Below, piece by piece: positions 9,466-18,393 of a DNA stretch of 64,000 bases. The translations under genes and the position numbers were made by a program. How positions within the stretch are numbered: position 1 is the first letter of the stretch; each line of letters opens with the position of its first letter. Where the stretch lies: NCBI GenBank assembly GCA_900315125.1, contig OMXT01000001.1, positions 17,747 to 81,746 on the forward strand, read 5' to 3'. A model generated the notes under the pieces. That model did no database searches and had not been told where the DNA came from. It saw only the letters and a program-made list of their open reading frames with translations. The DNA is from an uncultured Eubacteriales bacterium. Lineage in GTDB: Bacteria > Bacillota > Clostridia > Peptostreptococcales > Anaerovoracaceae.

Positions 9466-10812
9466 ATGGGATGGCAGGAAACCTATAAAGAAAGATGCGT
9501 ATCAGCGGAGGAAGCGCTGAGTCATATTAAGGATGGAGAGATGCTGGTACCGGCACATAACTCGGCGGAGCCGAAGTACCTGTTCCAGAAGCTCTGTGAG
9601 ATGAAGGACAACTGGAACCAGCTGGGCATTCTGCAGGGACTGAACATCGGCGATGCTCCCTATGCTCAGGACGACATGTACCCCACATTCATCGACTGGT
9701 CCTTCTTCCCAGGCAGCAAGAACAGAAACTACGTCAACACCGGAAGGGGCCAGATGATCCCCATGCATTTCTACGCTCAGCCCAAGGCAATGAGAGAAGG
9801 AAATGTACCTGTAGATGTGGGATTCCTGCAGGTAACGCCGCCGGATGAGGACGGATATGTCTGGATGGGCACATCCTGTGACCAGGTCCGGGTGATTCTG
9901 GACAAAGCCCGCATCAATATCGCACAGGTCAACAGCAATCTGCCCCACGTTATGGGTGAAACGAAGATTCCAGTGGAGGACATCGACTACTACGTAGAAT
10001 ATGATGAGCCGATCTATGAAATGGCCAAGATCCCCGAGGGAGACGAAGTGGCCATGAAGATCGGCAAGAATATCGCGGGACTCATCGAGGACGGCGCATG
10101 CCTGCAGATGGGTCAGGGCAAGATCCCCAACGCGATCCTGCCTTATCTGGAGGATAAGAAGGATCTGGGCATCCATACGGAAGTATTCTCCGACAATCTG
10201 CTGCCCCTGATCGAAAAAGGCGTCATCACCTGTGCCAGAAAGAACATCGATACGGGTAAGATCGTCGCCACATTCGTTCAGGGCAGCCCGGAATTCTACA
10301 AGTATGTTGACTACAATCCTTTCGTCAAGCTCATGCCTGTAGAATATACCAACGCAGTCCGGACCATCGCGCAGATCGACAATATGGTAGCCATCAACTC
10401 TGCAATAGAGGTGGACGCCATGGGGCAGGTTGTTGCTGATTCCATCGGACCCAAAATGTTCTCCGGCGTCGGCGGACAGCAGGACTTCATCCGGGGCGCG
10501 GAAGAATCCAACGGAGGAAAGGCCATTATCGCTCTGCCCTCCACGACAAAGCATGATACCATCTCTAAGATCGTAGGCGTCCTGAAACCGGGCACACCGG
10601 TAACAACAACGAGAAACGACGTGCATTATGTCGTTACGGAATACGGCGTGGCTGACCTGTTCGGCAAGTCTCTTGACCAGCGCTGCAAAGCTCTGGTGGA
10701 GATTGCGCACCCCAAGTTCCGTGAGCAGATCGAAAGAGATTATTACGAATACCGGAAGGCTGCCGGGCAGATTTATTTCTGGCATATCGGCCCGTTCGAT
10801 CCGGAGGAGTAA
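9466..10812 (+). CDS. abfT: 4-hydroxybutyrate-type CoA-transferase (acetyl-CoA hydrolase/transferase family)
   Basis: 448 residues from ATG 9466; GGAGG at 9453-9457 selects this start over the in-frame TTG at 9451. The family's glutamyl-CoA nucleophile is E239 in GIHTEVFSD, almost the same number as E238 known in the Clostridium aminobutyricum enzyme. The MGQGKIPNAIL loop before it is typical. Moves CoA from acetyl-CoA or butyryl-CoA to 4-hydroxybutyrate. Position directly before abfD supports that substrate; other short hydroxyacids are possible. Confidence 0.85.
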   Translation: MGWQETYKERCVSAEEALSHIKDGEMLVPAHNSAEPKYLFQKLCEMKDNWNQLGILQGLNIGDAPYAQDDMYPTFIDWSFFPGSKNRNYVNTGRGQMIPMHFYAQPKAMREGNVPVDVGFLQVTPPDEDGYVWMGTSCDQVRVILDKARINIAQVNSNLPHVMGETKIPVEDIDYYVEYDEPIYEMAKIPEGDEVAMKIGKNIAGLIEDGACLQMGQGKIPNAILPYLEDKKDLGIHTEVFSDNLLPLIEKGVITCARKNIDTGKIVATFVQGSPEFYKYVDYNPFVKLMPVEYTNAVRTIAQIDNMVAINSAIEVDAMGQVVADSIGPKMFSGVGGQQDFIRGAEESNGGKAIIALPSTTKHDTISKIVGVLKPGTPVTTTRNDVHYVVTEYGVADLFGKSLDQRCKALVEIAHPKFREQIERDYYEYRKAAGQIYFWHIGPFDPEE

Positions 10813-10827
10813 GGAAGGAGCTAAATA

Positions 10828-12303
10828 ATGGCTTTAATGACAGCAGAACAGTATATAGAAAGTCTGCGCAAAATGAAAACAAGAGTGTATATGTTCGGCG
10901 AGCAGATCGAGAACTGGGTAGATCATCCCATGATCCGCCCTTCCATCAACAGCGTCGCCATGACATATCAGCTGGCACAGGATCCCCAGTACGAGGACCT
11001 GATGACAGCGACCTCCCACCTGACCGGTGAGAAGGTAAACCGTTTCGCTCATATCCACCAGAGTTCGGAGGACCTTAAGAAGAAGGTCAAGATGCAGCGT
11101 CTCCTGGGTCAGAAGACCGCGAGCTGCTTTCAGCGCTGCGTAGGTATGGACGCTCTGAATGCAGAGTATTCCACTACCTATGAGATCGACAAGAAGTACG
11201 ACACCCATTATCACGAAAATCTGAAAAACTTCCTGATCTACATTCAGAAAAATGACCTGATCGTCGACGGCGCCATGACAGACCCCAAGGGCAACCGCAG
11301 CAAAGCGCCTCATGCCCAGGATGATGCTGACCTCTTCGTACGGATCAAAGAACGCAGAGAAGACGGGATCGTCGTCCGCGGCGCCAAGGTTCATCAGACC
11401 GGATCCGTCAACTCCCACTGGCACATTGTCATGCCTACTATCTCCATGGGACCCGACGACAAGGACTATGCTGTTTCCTTCGCATGCCCCAGCGACGCAG
11501 AGGGAATGTTCATGGTCTACGGACGTCAGTCCTGCGATACCAGAAAACTGGAGGAGAATGCGGACATCGATCTGGGCAACGCCAAGTTCGGCGGGCAGGA
11601 AGCTCTGGTAGTATTCGATGACGTGTTCATTCCCAATGAATATATCTTCATGTGCGGAGAATATGATTTCGCAGGCATGCTCGTTGAGCGCTTCGCGGGT
11701 TATCACCGCCAGTCCTACGGCGGCTGCAAGGTCGGCGTAGGCGACGTTGTGATCGGCGCGGCTGCTCTGGCAGCGGAATACAACGGCTGCGAGAAGGCTT
11801 CTGCGATCAAGGATAAGCTGATCGAGATGACTCACCTGAACGAGACGCTGTACTGCTGCGGTCTGGCATGTTCCACAGAGGGACATCCCACCGAATCCGG
11901 CGCCTATATCATCGACCTGCTCCTTGCCAACGTCTGCAAGCAGAACGTGACGAGATTCCCATACGAGATCGTAAGACTGGCAGAGGACATTGCGGGAGGA
12001 ATCATGGTAACCATGCCTTCCCAGAAGGACTTCGAATCGGATCTGCCTGTAGGTAGAAACGGCGAGACCATCGGAGACTTCTGTCAGAAGTTCTTCGTGG
12101 GCAACGGAAACTGCACGACGGAAGAGAGAATGCGGGTCATGCGTTTCCTGGAGAACATGTGCCTCGGCGCAGCTGCCGTTGGCTACAGGACAGAGTCCAT
12201 GCACGGCGCAGGTTCACCGCAGGCGCAGCGCATCATGATCGCCCGTCAGGGCAACATCCAGGCGAAGAAACAGCTGGCTAAGGATATCGCCGGCATTAAA
12301 TAA
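10828..12303 (+). CDS. abfD: 4-hydroxybutyryl-CoA dehydratase / vinylacetyl-CoA isomerase
   Basis: 491 residues. All four [4Fe-4S] ligands known for this enzyme are visible at the expected spacing: C100 and C104 (SCFQRC) and H293 and C300 (YHRQSYGGC), each shifted by one from the published C99/C103/H292/C299. FAD-fold segments include HQTGSVNSHWHIVMPT. Converts 4-hydroxybutyryl-CoA to crotonyl-CoA by a radical route. Last gene of the operon; a hairpin follows the stop. The intact ligand set separates it from the flavin monooxygenases of the same superfamily. Confidence 0.95.
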   Translation: MALMTAEQYIESLRKMKTRVYMFGEQIENWVDHPMIRPSINSVAMTYQLAQDPQYEDLMTATSHLTGEKVNRFAHIHQSSEDLKKKVKMQRLLGQKTASCFQRCVGMDALNAEYSTTYEIDKKYDTHYHENLKNFLIYIQKNDLIVDGAMTDPKGNRSKAPHAQDDADLFVRIKERREDGIVVRGAKVHQTGSVNSHWHIVMPTISMGPDDKDYAVSFACPSDAEGMFMVYGRQSCDTRKLEENADIDLGNAKFGGQEALVVFDDVFIPNEYIFMCGEYDFAGMLVERFAGYHRQSYGGCKVGVGDVVIGAAALAAEYNGCEKASAIKDKLIEMTHLNETLYCCGLACSTEGHPTESGAYIIDLLLANVCKQNVTRFPYEIVRLAEDIAGGIMVTMPSQKDFESDLPVGRNGETIGDFCQKFFVGNGNCTTEERMRVMRFLENMCLGAAAVGYRTESMHGAGSPQAQRIMIARQGNIQAKKQLAKDIAGIK

Positions 12304-12325
12304 TAGAAGAATCGCCAATTCCTTT

Positions 12326-12362
12326 CTGGGGCAGGTCTTTGGTTTTCCATGGCCTGCCCCAG
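12326..12362 (+). terminator. Probable rho-independent terminator after abfD
   Basis: Ten-base perfect stem CTGGGGCAGG / CCTGCCCCAG (12326-12335 and 12353-12362) with a 17-base loop, 22 bases after the abfD stop. The T-tract is poor (GTCTTTCT), so termination may be partial. Confidence 0.5.
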
Positions 12363-12437
12363 GTCTTTCTGGAGACATCCGGGCAGATGGATGAGAGGGT
12401 CTGACAGGCGGAGAAAGAGTTTGGGAGGGTTACGGTT

Positions 12438-14183
12438 ATGACGAACGAGAAATATCAGAAGAAAGAAAAACAGAACGCATCCTGGGTCCGCTGGATCTGG
12501 CCCCAGAGTGATGCATTGCGCCTGGGCATGGGCTGGGATGAAGAAGATGTAAATAAACCCTACATACTGGTGGAGGATGTCTACGGCGATTCTCACCCGG
12601 GCAGCATCCACCTGAACCGTCTGGCGTCCCAGGTTCGCGAAGGCATTACGGCTTCCGGGGGCAAGGCGGCGGGATATCATGTAACGGATATCTGTGACGG
12701 CTGCGCCCAGGGCCACGACGGTATGAACTATATCCTGACGCAGAGAGAAGCAATAGCCGACATGGTACAGATCCACGGCAGCGTCCATCCATGGGACGGT
12801 CTGGTCCTCATATCCTCCTGCGATAAGTCGGTGCCGGCCCACCTTATGGCGGCAGCCCGCCTGGATCTTCCCACGGTTTTCGTGCCCGGCGGATCCATGA
12901 GACCAGGACCGTACCTGACGGACGCGGGAAGAGGCGGCGGCGTTGCCCTTGGGCGGCGCCAGGGAACCATGGATGAGTTTGAAGTCCTGCAGTACGTGCG
13001 CACTGGATGTCCTTCCTGCGGCGCCTGCCAGTTCATGGGTACCGCCAGCACCATGCAGTGCATGACGGAGGCGCTGGGTCTGGCACTGCCGGGAACAGCC
13101 TTATCACCAGCGACCATGAATGATATCAACCGCTCTGCAAGGGCTGCAGGCCATATGGTCATGGAGCTTGCCCGCCAGGGGATCCGTGCCAGCGATATTT
13201 TAACAAAGGCATCGCTGCGGAACGCAATCATCATTCACGCCGCTATCGGGGGTTCCACAAACGGTTTTCTCCATCTTCCGGCGCTGGCACACGAGCTGGG
13301 CATCCGTCTGGATATCAGCGAATTCGACGAGATCAACCGGAAGGTGCCCCATATATGCAATATTGCCCCCAGCGGGAAATATCCGTCGGAACTGTTCTGG
13401 TTCGCCGGGGGCATACCGAAGGTGCAGGAGATGCTTTCGGATATGCTGGATCTGGACGTCATGACGGTCACAGGCAAGACTCTGGGTGAGAACCTGAAGG
13501 TCATTCGGGGCAGCGGATTCTATGAGAGAGGGTTGGGATATCTGGCCAATTACGGCGTGGATCCGGAGGATGTGATGATCCCCGTGGATAAATGTAAAGT
13601 CATCGGCTCTGTCGCCGTGCTGAAGGGCAATATCGCTCCGGAAGGGTCTGTGGTCAAATATTCTGCGGTGGCGGAGGATATGCAGCAGCATACAGGACCG
13701 GCGCGGGTGTTCGACAGCGAGGAAGCCTGCAACAAGGCGGTGGTGGACCAGACCATCGAGCCCGGTTCGGTGCTGATCATCCGATATGAAGGACCCCGGG
13801 GCTCCGGGATGCCGGAGATGTTCATGACGACAGAAGCGATCATGAACGATGAGAAGCTCAGTTCTTCTACGGTGCTGCTGACGGACGGCAGGTTTTCCGG
13901 CGCTACGAGAGGCCCCTGTGTCGGCCATATCTCACCGGAAGCTCAGGCAGGCGGTCCCATAGCCTTCGTGGAAGACGGGGATCTGATCGAACTGGATATC
14001 CCGAACCGATCGATCAATGTCGTGGGTATCCAGGGCGAGTACTGCTCGCCGGAGGAGGCAGCGCGGGTGCTGAAAGAGCGGAGCCAGGGCTTTGTCCCAA
14101 AAGAGCACAGGGGACGCAGAGGCATATTCCGCCGCTACACGGAGCGGGCCGCTTCCGCTATCGAGGGCGCGTATATGAAATAA
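12438..14183 (+). CDS. IlvD/Edd-family sugar-acid dehydratase
   Basis: 581 residues, start ATG 12438 with GGGAGG at 12423-12428. Fe-S ligand regions of the family are recognisable but drifted from IlvD: ICDGCAQGHDGM near residue 90 (IlvD has CDGIAMGHEGM), SSCDKSVPAH near 125 and GCPSCGACQFMGTASTM near 195. The C-terminal TDGRFSGATRGPCVGHISPEA is well kept. Members dehydrate aldonic or dihydroxy acids to 2-keto-3-deoxy acids. No branched-chain amino acid genes are near; UxaA-type, TRAP and KduD-like genes follow, so a sugar acid substrate is more likely. The exact acid is unknown. Confidence 0.82.
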   Translation: MTNEKYQKKEKQNASWVRWIWPQSDALRLGMGWDEEDVNKPYILVEDVYGDSHPGSIHLNRLASQVREGITASGGKAAGYHVTDICDGCAQGHDGMNYILTQREAIADMVQIHGSVHPWDGLVLISSCDKSVPAHLMAAARLDLPTVFVPGGSMRPGPYLTDAGRGGGVALGRRQGTMDEFEVLQYVRTGCPSCGACQFMGTASTMQCMTEALGLALPGTALSPATMNDINRSARAAGHMVMELARQGIRASDILTKASLRNAIIIHAAIGGSTNGFLHLPALAHELGIRLDISEFDEINRKVPHICNIAPSGKYPSELFWFAGGIPKVQEMLSDMLDLDVMTVTGKTLGENLKVIRGSGFYERGLGYLANYGVDPEDVMIPVDKCKVIGSVAVLKGNIAPEGSVVKYSAVAEDMQQHTGPARVFDSEEACNKAVVDQTIEPGSVLIIRYEGPRGSGMPEMFMTTEAIMNDEKLSSSTVLLTDGRFSGATRGPCVGHISPEAQAGGPIAFVEDGDLIELDIPNRSINVVGIQGEYCSPEEAARVLKERSQGFVPKEHRGRRGIFRRYTERAASAIEGAYMK

Positions 14184-14257
14184 TAATTGAATGAAAATAC
14201 ACCTATGTGGATAAAAGACAGAAAATTACAAGAAGTCTGCAGGAGAGGATAGTTATT

Positions 14258-15751
14258 ATGAAAGTAATGAAGTTATATCCCCGGGACACGGTGGCACTGG
14301 CGGTGGAGGAACTGAAAAAGGGCGATCGCGTAACCATCGACGGGCAGGAGATCGAGGTGCTGGACAATATTCCCCAGGCTCACAAGATCGCGCTGAAGGA
14401 TTTCGCGGAAGGCGAGGGGATCCGCAAATACGACAATATCATCGGCAACGCGTCCCGTCCGATCCGCAGAGGCGAGTGGGTCCACAGCCATAATGAAGTG
14501 ACCACGCTGGGAAAGGAAAGGGAATATTGCTACGAACCGGTGGAGGACGCTGTGTACCCCGGCGAGTCGGACCGGACGTTCATGGGATACGAGCGGAGCA
14601 ACGGGACATGCGGTATCCGTAATTATGTGGCTGTCATTTCTACTGTGTTCTGCGCAAACGGCCCCCTTGCCCGCATCGCGTCGGAGGCGCGGAAGAAGTA
14701 TGAGCCGAATGATCATTTCGACGGATTCGTGGCGCTGGATCAGGAATTCGGCTGCAGCCAGACCGGCGAGGATCTTGTGACAACGGAGAAGATCATCGCG
14801 AACATCGCCCGTTCCGCGAACTTCGGCGGCGTACTGCTGGTCAGCCTGGGATGTGAGATGGCCATACCCTCAGAACTTACTCAGTATATGACGGATCTGG
14901 ACCCAGCCCGGATCCAGGTGATCACTCTGCAGGAGAGCCCTGATGAAATCGGCGAAGCCATGGAGAAGATCGATCTGCTGATGAAGGAGATCGATAAGGA
15001 CAGGCGGCAGCCTCAGCCCTTCAGCAAGCTCCATATCGCTGTGAACTGCGGGGGCTCCGACGGCTACTCCGGCATTACGGCAAACACCATGCTGGGCACG
15101 CTCTGCGATCGGCTCGTGTCAGAAGGAGCTACGGTCAATATGACCGAGGTGCCGGAGATGATGGGGGCGGAGCACATCCTGATGAACCGGGCGAAGGACG
15201 AAGAGACATTTCAGAAAATCGTCTGGATGATCCGAGAATATAACACGTATTTCGACCGCTATGGCGAGAAGGCGGCGGATAATCCCACCCAGGGCAATAA
15301 GGCCGGCGGCCTGACCACATTGGAGGAGAAGTCTCTGGGCTGCATTCAGAAGGGCGGTCACTGCGCAGTCATGGGCGTCTATGATTACGGTGAGGCGGTG
15401 GATACCAGAGGGTACGTGCTGGTCAGCGGTCCGGGGAACGACCTGGCAGGCGTCAGCGGGCAGATCGCGGCAGGTGCGGTGCTCACCCTGTTTACTACCG
15501 GCCGGGGAACGCCATGTGGATTTGCAGGGCCTACATTCCGCCTGTCATCCAACAGCGCACTGGCGGAGCGGAAGCCGGGGTGGATCGACTATGACGCGGG
15601 GCGTTTTCTGGGTGCTTCTGAGGATACAAAGGCCAGGCTGGACCAGGAACTCTACGACCAGGTCATGGCGTGTCTTGACGGTGCACAAACCTGCAATGAA
15701 AAAAACGGATATTTCCAGATGGGCGCGCTGAAAGACGGTGTAACGCTGTAG
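14258..15751 (+). CDS. UxaA-family altronate/sugar-acid dehydratase (first copy)
   Basis: 497 residues from ATG 14258 with AGGAGAGG at 14241-14248; an in-frame ATG at 14207 has no RBS. N-terminal SAF-like domain (residues 1-90, AHKIALKDFAEGEGIRKY) and C-terminal catalytic domain with DQEFGCSQTGED, CGGSDGYSGITAN and GGLTTLEEKSLGCIQKGG. Dehydrates D-altronate or a similar aldonate to the 2-keto-3-deoxy acid. A second UxaA lies at 26443-27909 in the AT-rich island. Since that copy sits with uxaB and uxaC, this one probably serves another acid (galactarate-, threonate- or galactonate-like); not determinable here. Confidence 0.85.
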   Translation: MKVMKLYPRDTVALAVEELKKGDRVTIDGQEIEVLDNIPQAHKIALKDFAEGEGIRKYDNIIGNASRPIRRGEWVHSHNEVTTLGKEREYCYEPVEDAVYPGESDRTFMGYERSNGTCGIRNYVAVISTVFCANGPLARIASEARKKYEPNDHFDGFVALDQEFGCSQTGEDLVTTEKIIANIARSANFGGVLLVSLGCEMAIPSELTQYMTDLDPARIQVITLQESPDEIGEAMEKIDLLMKEIDKDRRQPQPFSKLHIAVNCGGSDGYSGITANTMLGTLCDRLVSEGATVNMTEVPEMMGAEHILMNRAKDEETFQKIVWMIREYNTYFDRYGEKAADNPTQGNKAGGLTTLEEKSLGCIQKGGHCAVMGVYDYGEAVDTRGYVLVSGPGNDLAGVSGQIAAGAVLTLFTTGRGTPCGFAGPTFRLSSNSALAERKPGWIDYDAGRFLGASEDTKARLDQELYDQVMACLDGAQTCNEKNGYFQMGALKDGVTL

Positions 15752-15820
15752 CGTCATAGAGCAGACGGTGTATCCCGGCGGATTCAACGGCATTCGGCGG
15801 CATTTGAGAGGAGGAATGGG

Positions 15821-16300
15821 ATGGATAAAGATGATAAAGAACGGATGGATATTCAAACGGAAGAGACTGAAACAGATGCAGAAGAACTGATGGAGAACGC
15901 GGCGCAGCCGGAGGAAGACGAGGGCGCCCGGGCTTCCCGGATGATGTTCAACTGGAAGGTGATCGGCACGGTAGTGATCATCGTGCTCGGTGCCATGTTC
16001 TGTCTGCACAGCTGGGATTCCGACGGATCGTATCCGGTAAATCTGAAGTCGGAGAAGGGCGCTGCCTGGCAATGTGTCAGCGTTCAGCAGGAACGTATAG
16101 AGGTCAGCCCCGTTAAGGGTAAAGACGGAAAAGACTCCTTCGAACTGACAGGAAAGGAACTGGGGAAATGCAAAGTGGTATTTCAGCTTCAGGAAAGCGG
16201 GAACCCGTCCAGCGTGCGGAAAACTGTGGAATATTATTTCGAAGTCATGAAGGGAAACCAGATCCGCTTCCTGAAAATGCAGCGCCATGAAGGTGCATAA
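15821..16300 (+). CDS. Single-pass membrane protein of unknown function
   Basis: 159 residues, start ATG 15821 behind GAGAGGAGG. No family recognised. Residues 1-42 are very acidic, with runs of Glu/Asp. One membrane helix lies at about residues 46-63 (WKVIGTVVIIVLGAMFC). The rest is a small domain, presumably outside the cell, with alternating strand-like segments (WQCVSVQQERIEVSP, KCKVVFQLQE, VEYYFEVM), possibly an inhibitor- or protease-domain-like beta fold. It stands between the UxaA-type dehydratase and the TRAP binding protein, in the same direction. Confidence 0.7.
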   Translation: MDKDDKERMDIQTEETETDAEELMENAAQPEEDEGARASRMMFNWKVIGTVVIIVLGAMFCLHSWDSDGSYPVNLKSEKGAAWQCVSVQQERIEVSPVKGKDGKDSFELTGKELGKCKVVFQLQESGNPSSVRKTVEYYFEVMKGNQIRFLKMQRHEGA

Positions 16301-16311
16301 AAATGTATAAA

Positions 16312-16459
16312 GATGCAAATGTGCATCAGGCAAGGCAATATTGCATCGGAATACTTAAAATTTTCGGAATATATAAACGGTCGACCATCCTGAAACGGTT
16401 GAATTTTACAGCATTTAACCATGGGTTCTGAAATTTTGAACATTGGCACATCACTTGCA
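16312..16459 (+). promoter_or_regulatory. Sigma-54 promoter of dctP with candidate activator sites
   Basis: The 245 bases between 16300 and 16546 hold no gene. TGGCAC at 16444-16449 and TTGCA at 16455-16459 have the exact spacing of a sigma-54 -24/-12 promoter. Upstream are a palindrome GATGCA-N4-TGCATC (16312-16327), a further TTGCATC near 16341, and a direct repeat AAACGGTCGA / AAACGGTTGA at 16375-16384 and 16393-16402, one of which may be the enhancer site. The nearest activator gene of the right class is at 41504-42883. Confidence 0.8.
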
Positions 16460-16545
16460 TTAACTTTAAGTGGGTTTATTATTGGTAGCTTTATTAAAGA
16501 CTTTATCAGTTGGAGTTCATGCAGAGGTAAGAAAGGTAGTTAATT

Positions 16546-17619
16546 ATGAAGAAAGCATTAGTAGTTGTATTGTCGGCTATCATGGTCCTCACCATGAGCG
16601 TAGTGCTGACCGGCTGCGGCGGAAGCAGCAGCAGCGGCGGTAGTGCATCAGGAAACAGCGGAAGCAAGGTAACGATCCACTTCGGAGCAACCACCGCAAC
16701 AAACCACGCATGGTATAAAGATGCTAAGAAGTTTAAGGAAACAGTTGAGAAGGATTCCGATGGATCCATCTCCGTAGCACTGGAGTTCGGCGGTGTCAAC
16801 GGTTCTGATAAAGACTACGCAGAAGGCGTACAGAACGGCACCATCGACATGTACATCGGTTCTACCGTAGGATTCGATACTATGGTACCGAAGATTGACT
16901 ATGTAAACCTGCCCTACTTCATCGATTCCTATGAGACAGCGGACAAGCTGATCTACGGCGAAGACGGAACAGGAACAGGCTGGGTTGGCGAAAACATCAA
17001 GAAGAACGCGGAAGAAGCCGGCTATCACTGGCTGGGCATCACAGACTGCGACTTCCGTTGGATCTCCGACTCCAAGAGACCGATCAAGAGCGCTGCTGAC
17101 ATGAAGGGCATGAAGCTGAGAGTTCCTGAAGCTCCGATGTTCCTCGAGTTCTTCAAGAACCTGGGCGCTACACCGACAGCAATGGGAATTACAGAAGTAG
17201 CATCTGCTCTGCAGCAGAAGACCATCGACGGCCAGGACAACGGTCCGATCCTCAGCTACTATGGATTTGGATTCTCCCAGTTCAACAAGTATTTCACCAA
17301 GACAAACCACTCCTTCGCACCGGCTGTTGTCGTTATGAGCACCAAGTGCTGGGACAGCCTGTCTGAGGACCAGCAGAAGATCGTTCAGGATGCTGCTACC
17401 ACATACTGCGAGCAGGTTAAGACAGACCTGAGAAAAGACGTAAAGACTGCTGAAAAGGAAATGACTGAAAAGGATGGATGCAAGGTTATCGAGGCGACTC
17501 CGCAGCTGAAGAAGGATATGCAGAAGGCAGCATACAAGGTATGGCAGGACAAGAAGGTTACTAAGACATTTGACCAGGATGCCGTTGCCAAGATGCTGAA
17601 GGACGCAAACCTTGATTAG
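16546..17619 (+). CDS. dctP: TRAP transporter substrate-binding lipoprotein DctP
   Basis: 357 residues. Lipoprotein signal peptide with lipobox LTGC, Cys at residue 24, followed by a Ser/Gly linker. The DctP/SiaP fold is seen in TTATNHAWYKDAKKFKETVE, DMKGMKLRVPEAPMFLEFFKNLGA (the conserved Arg that clamps the substrate carboxylate is in LRVPEAP) and QKTIDGQDNGP. Binds a carboxylate, probably a sugar acid given the neighbouring dehydratases, and hands it to DctQM. Expressed from the sigma-54 promoter just upstream. Confidence 0.93.
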   Translation: MKKALVVVLSAIMVLTMSVVLTGCGGSSSSGGSASGNSGSKVTIHFGATTATNHAWYKDAKKFKETVEKDSDGSISVALEFGGVNGSDKDYAEGVQNGTIDMYIGSTVGFDTMVPKIDYVNLPYFIDSYETADKLIYGEDGTGTGWVGENIKKNAEEAGYHWLGITDCDFRWISDSKRPIKSAADMKGMKLRVPEAPMFLEFFKNLGATPTAMGITEVASALQQKTIDGQDNGPILSYYGFGFSQFNKYFTKTNHSFAPAVVVMSTKCWDSLSEDQQKIVQDAATTYCEQVKTDLRKDVKTAEKEMTEKDGCKVIEATPQLKKDMQKAAYKVWQDKKVTKTFDQDAVAKMLKDANLD

Positions 17620-17657
17620 TTATGGGTTGTAACAAACCGATAATAAACTAGATGAGG

Positions 17658-17693
17658 AGGAAGCCGGTGTGGTTCCCATGCCGGCTTCCTTTT
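17658..17693 (+). terminator. Intra-operon hairpin between dctP and dctQ
   Basis: Ten-base perfect stem AGGAAGCCGG / CCGGCTTCCT (17658-17667 and 17681-17690) and a short T-run. Its place directly after the binding-protein gene suits partial termination or 3'-end protection giving more DctP than DctQM. The following stretch to 17853 is AT-rich and shows no gene. Confidence 0.65.
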
Positions 17694-17853
17694 CCAGAAA
17701 TATGTAAGTTCAATTCGTTATTTCTATCTATGTGCAAATATCATCATCAATTCATCAGTTAAAGGGAAACGAATCAGTAAATTAAACAAATTATCAGAGG
17801 GATTCATCAACTATTGGAATTATGCATTATTTTGAGGGGGGAGTGAGGTTTAT

Positions 17854-18393
17854 ATGGGAAACACGATTGGTAAAATCAGCCACACGTTAGGCAGTATCGA
17901 AAGAGCGATCACATTCGTCGTCTTTCTGATCATGCTGGCACTGCTCCTGATCCAGGTGTTCTGCCGTTATGTGTTCAACCTGCCCCTGGCATGGGCAGAT
18001 GAGCTCGTACGTTACGTATATGTATGGGTCAGCTTCTTCGGAGCATGTATCGCAGCAGAGGAGAACAGTCACATTTCGATCAACATTCTTCCGGCGCTGC
18101 TGAGCAAAATTCAGGACGAAAATAAGAAACAGCTTGTTATCCGCTGTTTTGATCTGTTTGCAGCCGTCGTAGTAACGATATTCTTTATCTTTATTTCGAA
18201 ATGGCTCTTGGAGTATAACCAGTCACTAAAGTTATCGGGTCAGTTCACCACCAGTAATCAGTGGCCCATGTGGCTCATGTGCGCGCCTATGACCGTATCA
18301 TGTATCATCATTGCAATTCAGTACATACTGAATGCGCTGCTGGCTCTGTTTGACATCGCGGGTTATTCTCATAAGAAAGGAGCTGCAGCATGA
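17854..18393 (+). CDS. dctQ: TRAP transporter small membrane subunit DctQ
   Basis: 179 residues with four hydrophobic segments (about residues 20-42, 52-70, 92-116 and 138-162). The family pattern VFCRYVFNLPLAWADELVRYVYVWVSFFGA is present near residues 33-62. RBS is GGGGGGAGTGAGG. The gene overlaps dctM by four bases (ATGA), so the two are co-translated. Confidence 0.93.
   Translation: MGNTIGKISHTLGSIERAITFVVFLIMLALLLIQVFCRYVFNLPLAWADELVRYVYVWVSFFGACIAAEENSHISINILPALLSKIQDENKKQLVIRCFDLFAAVVVTIFFIFISKWLLEYNQSLKLSGQFTTSNQWPMWLMCAPMTVSCIIIAIQYILNALLALFDIAGYSHKKGAAA

Noticed and set aside
10834-12204. Long minus-strand open frames opposite abfD, abfT and other GC-rich genes
   Set aside because: They mirror well-recognised plus-strand genes, have no RBS and encode low-complexity, His/Arg/Leu-rich products typical of antisense frames.
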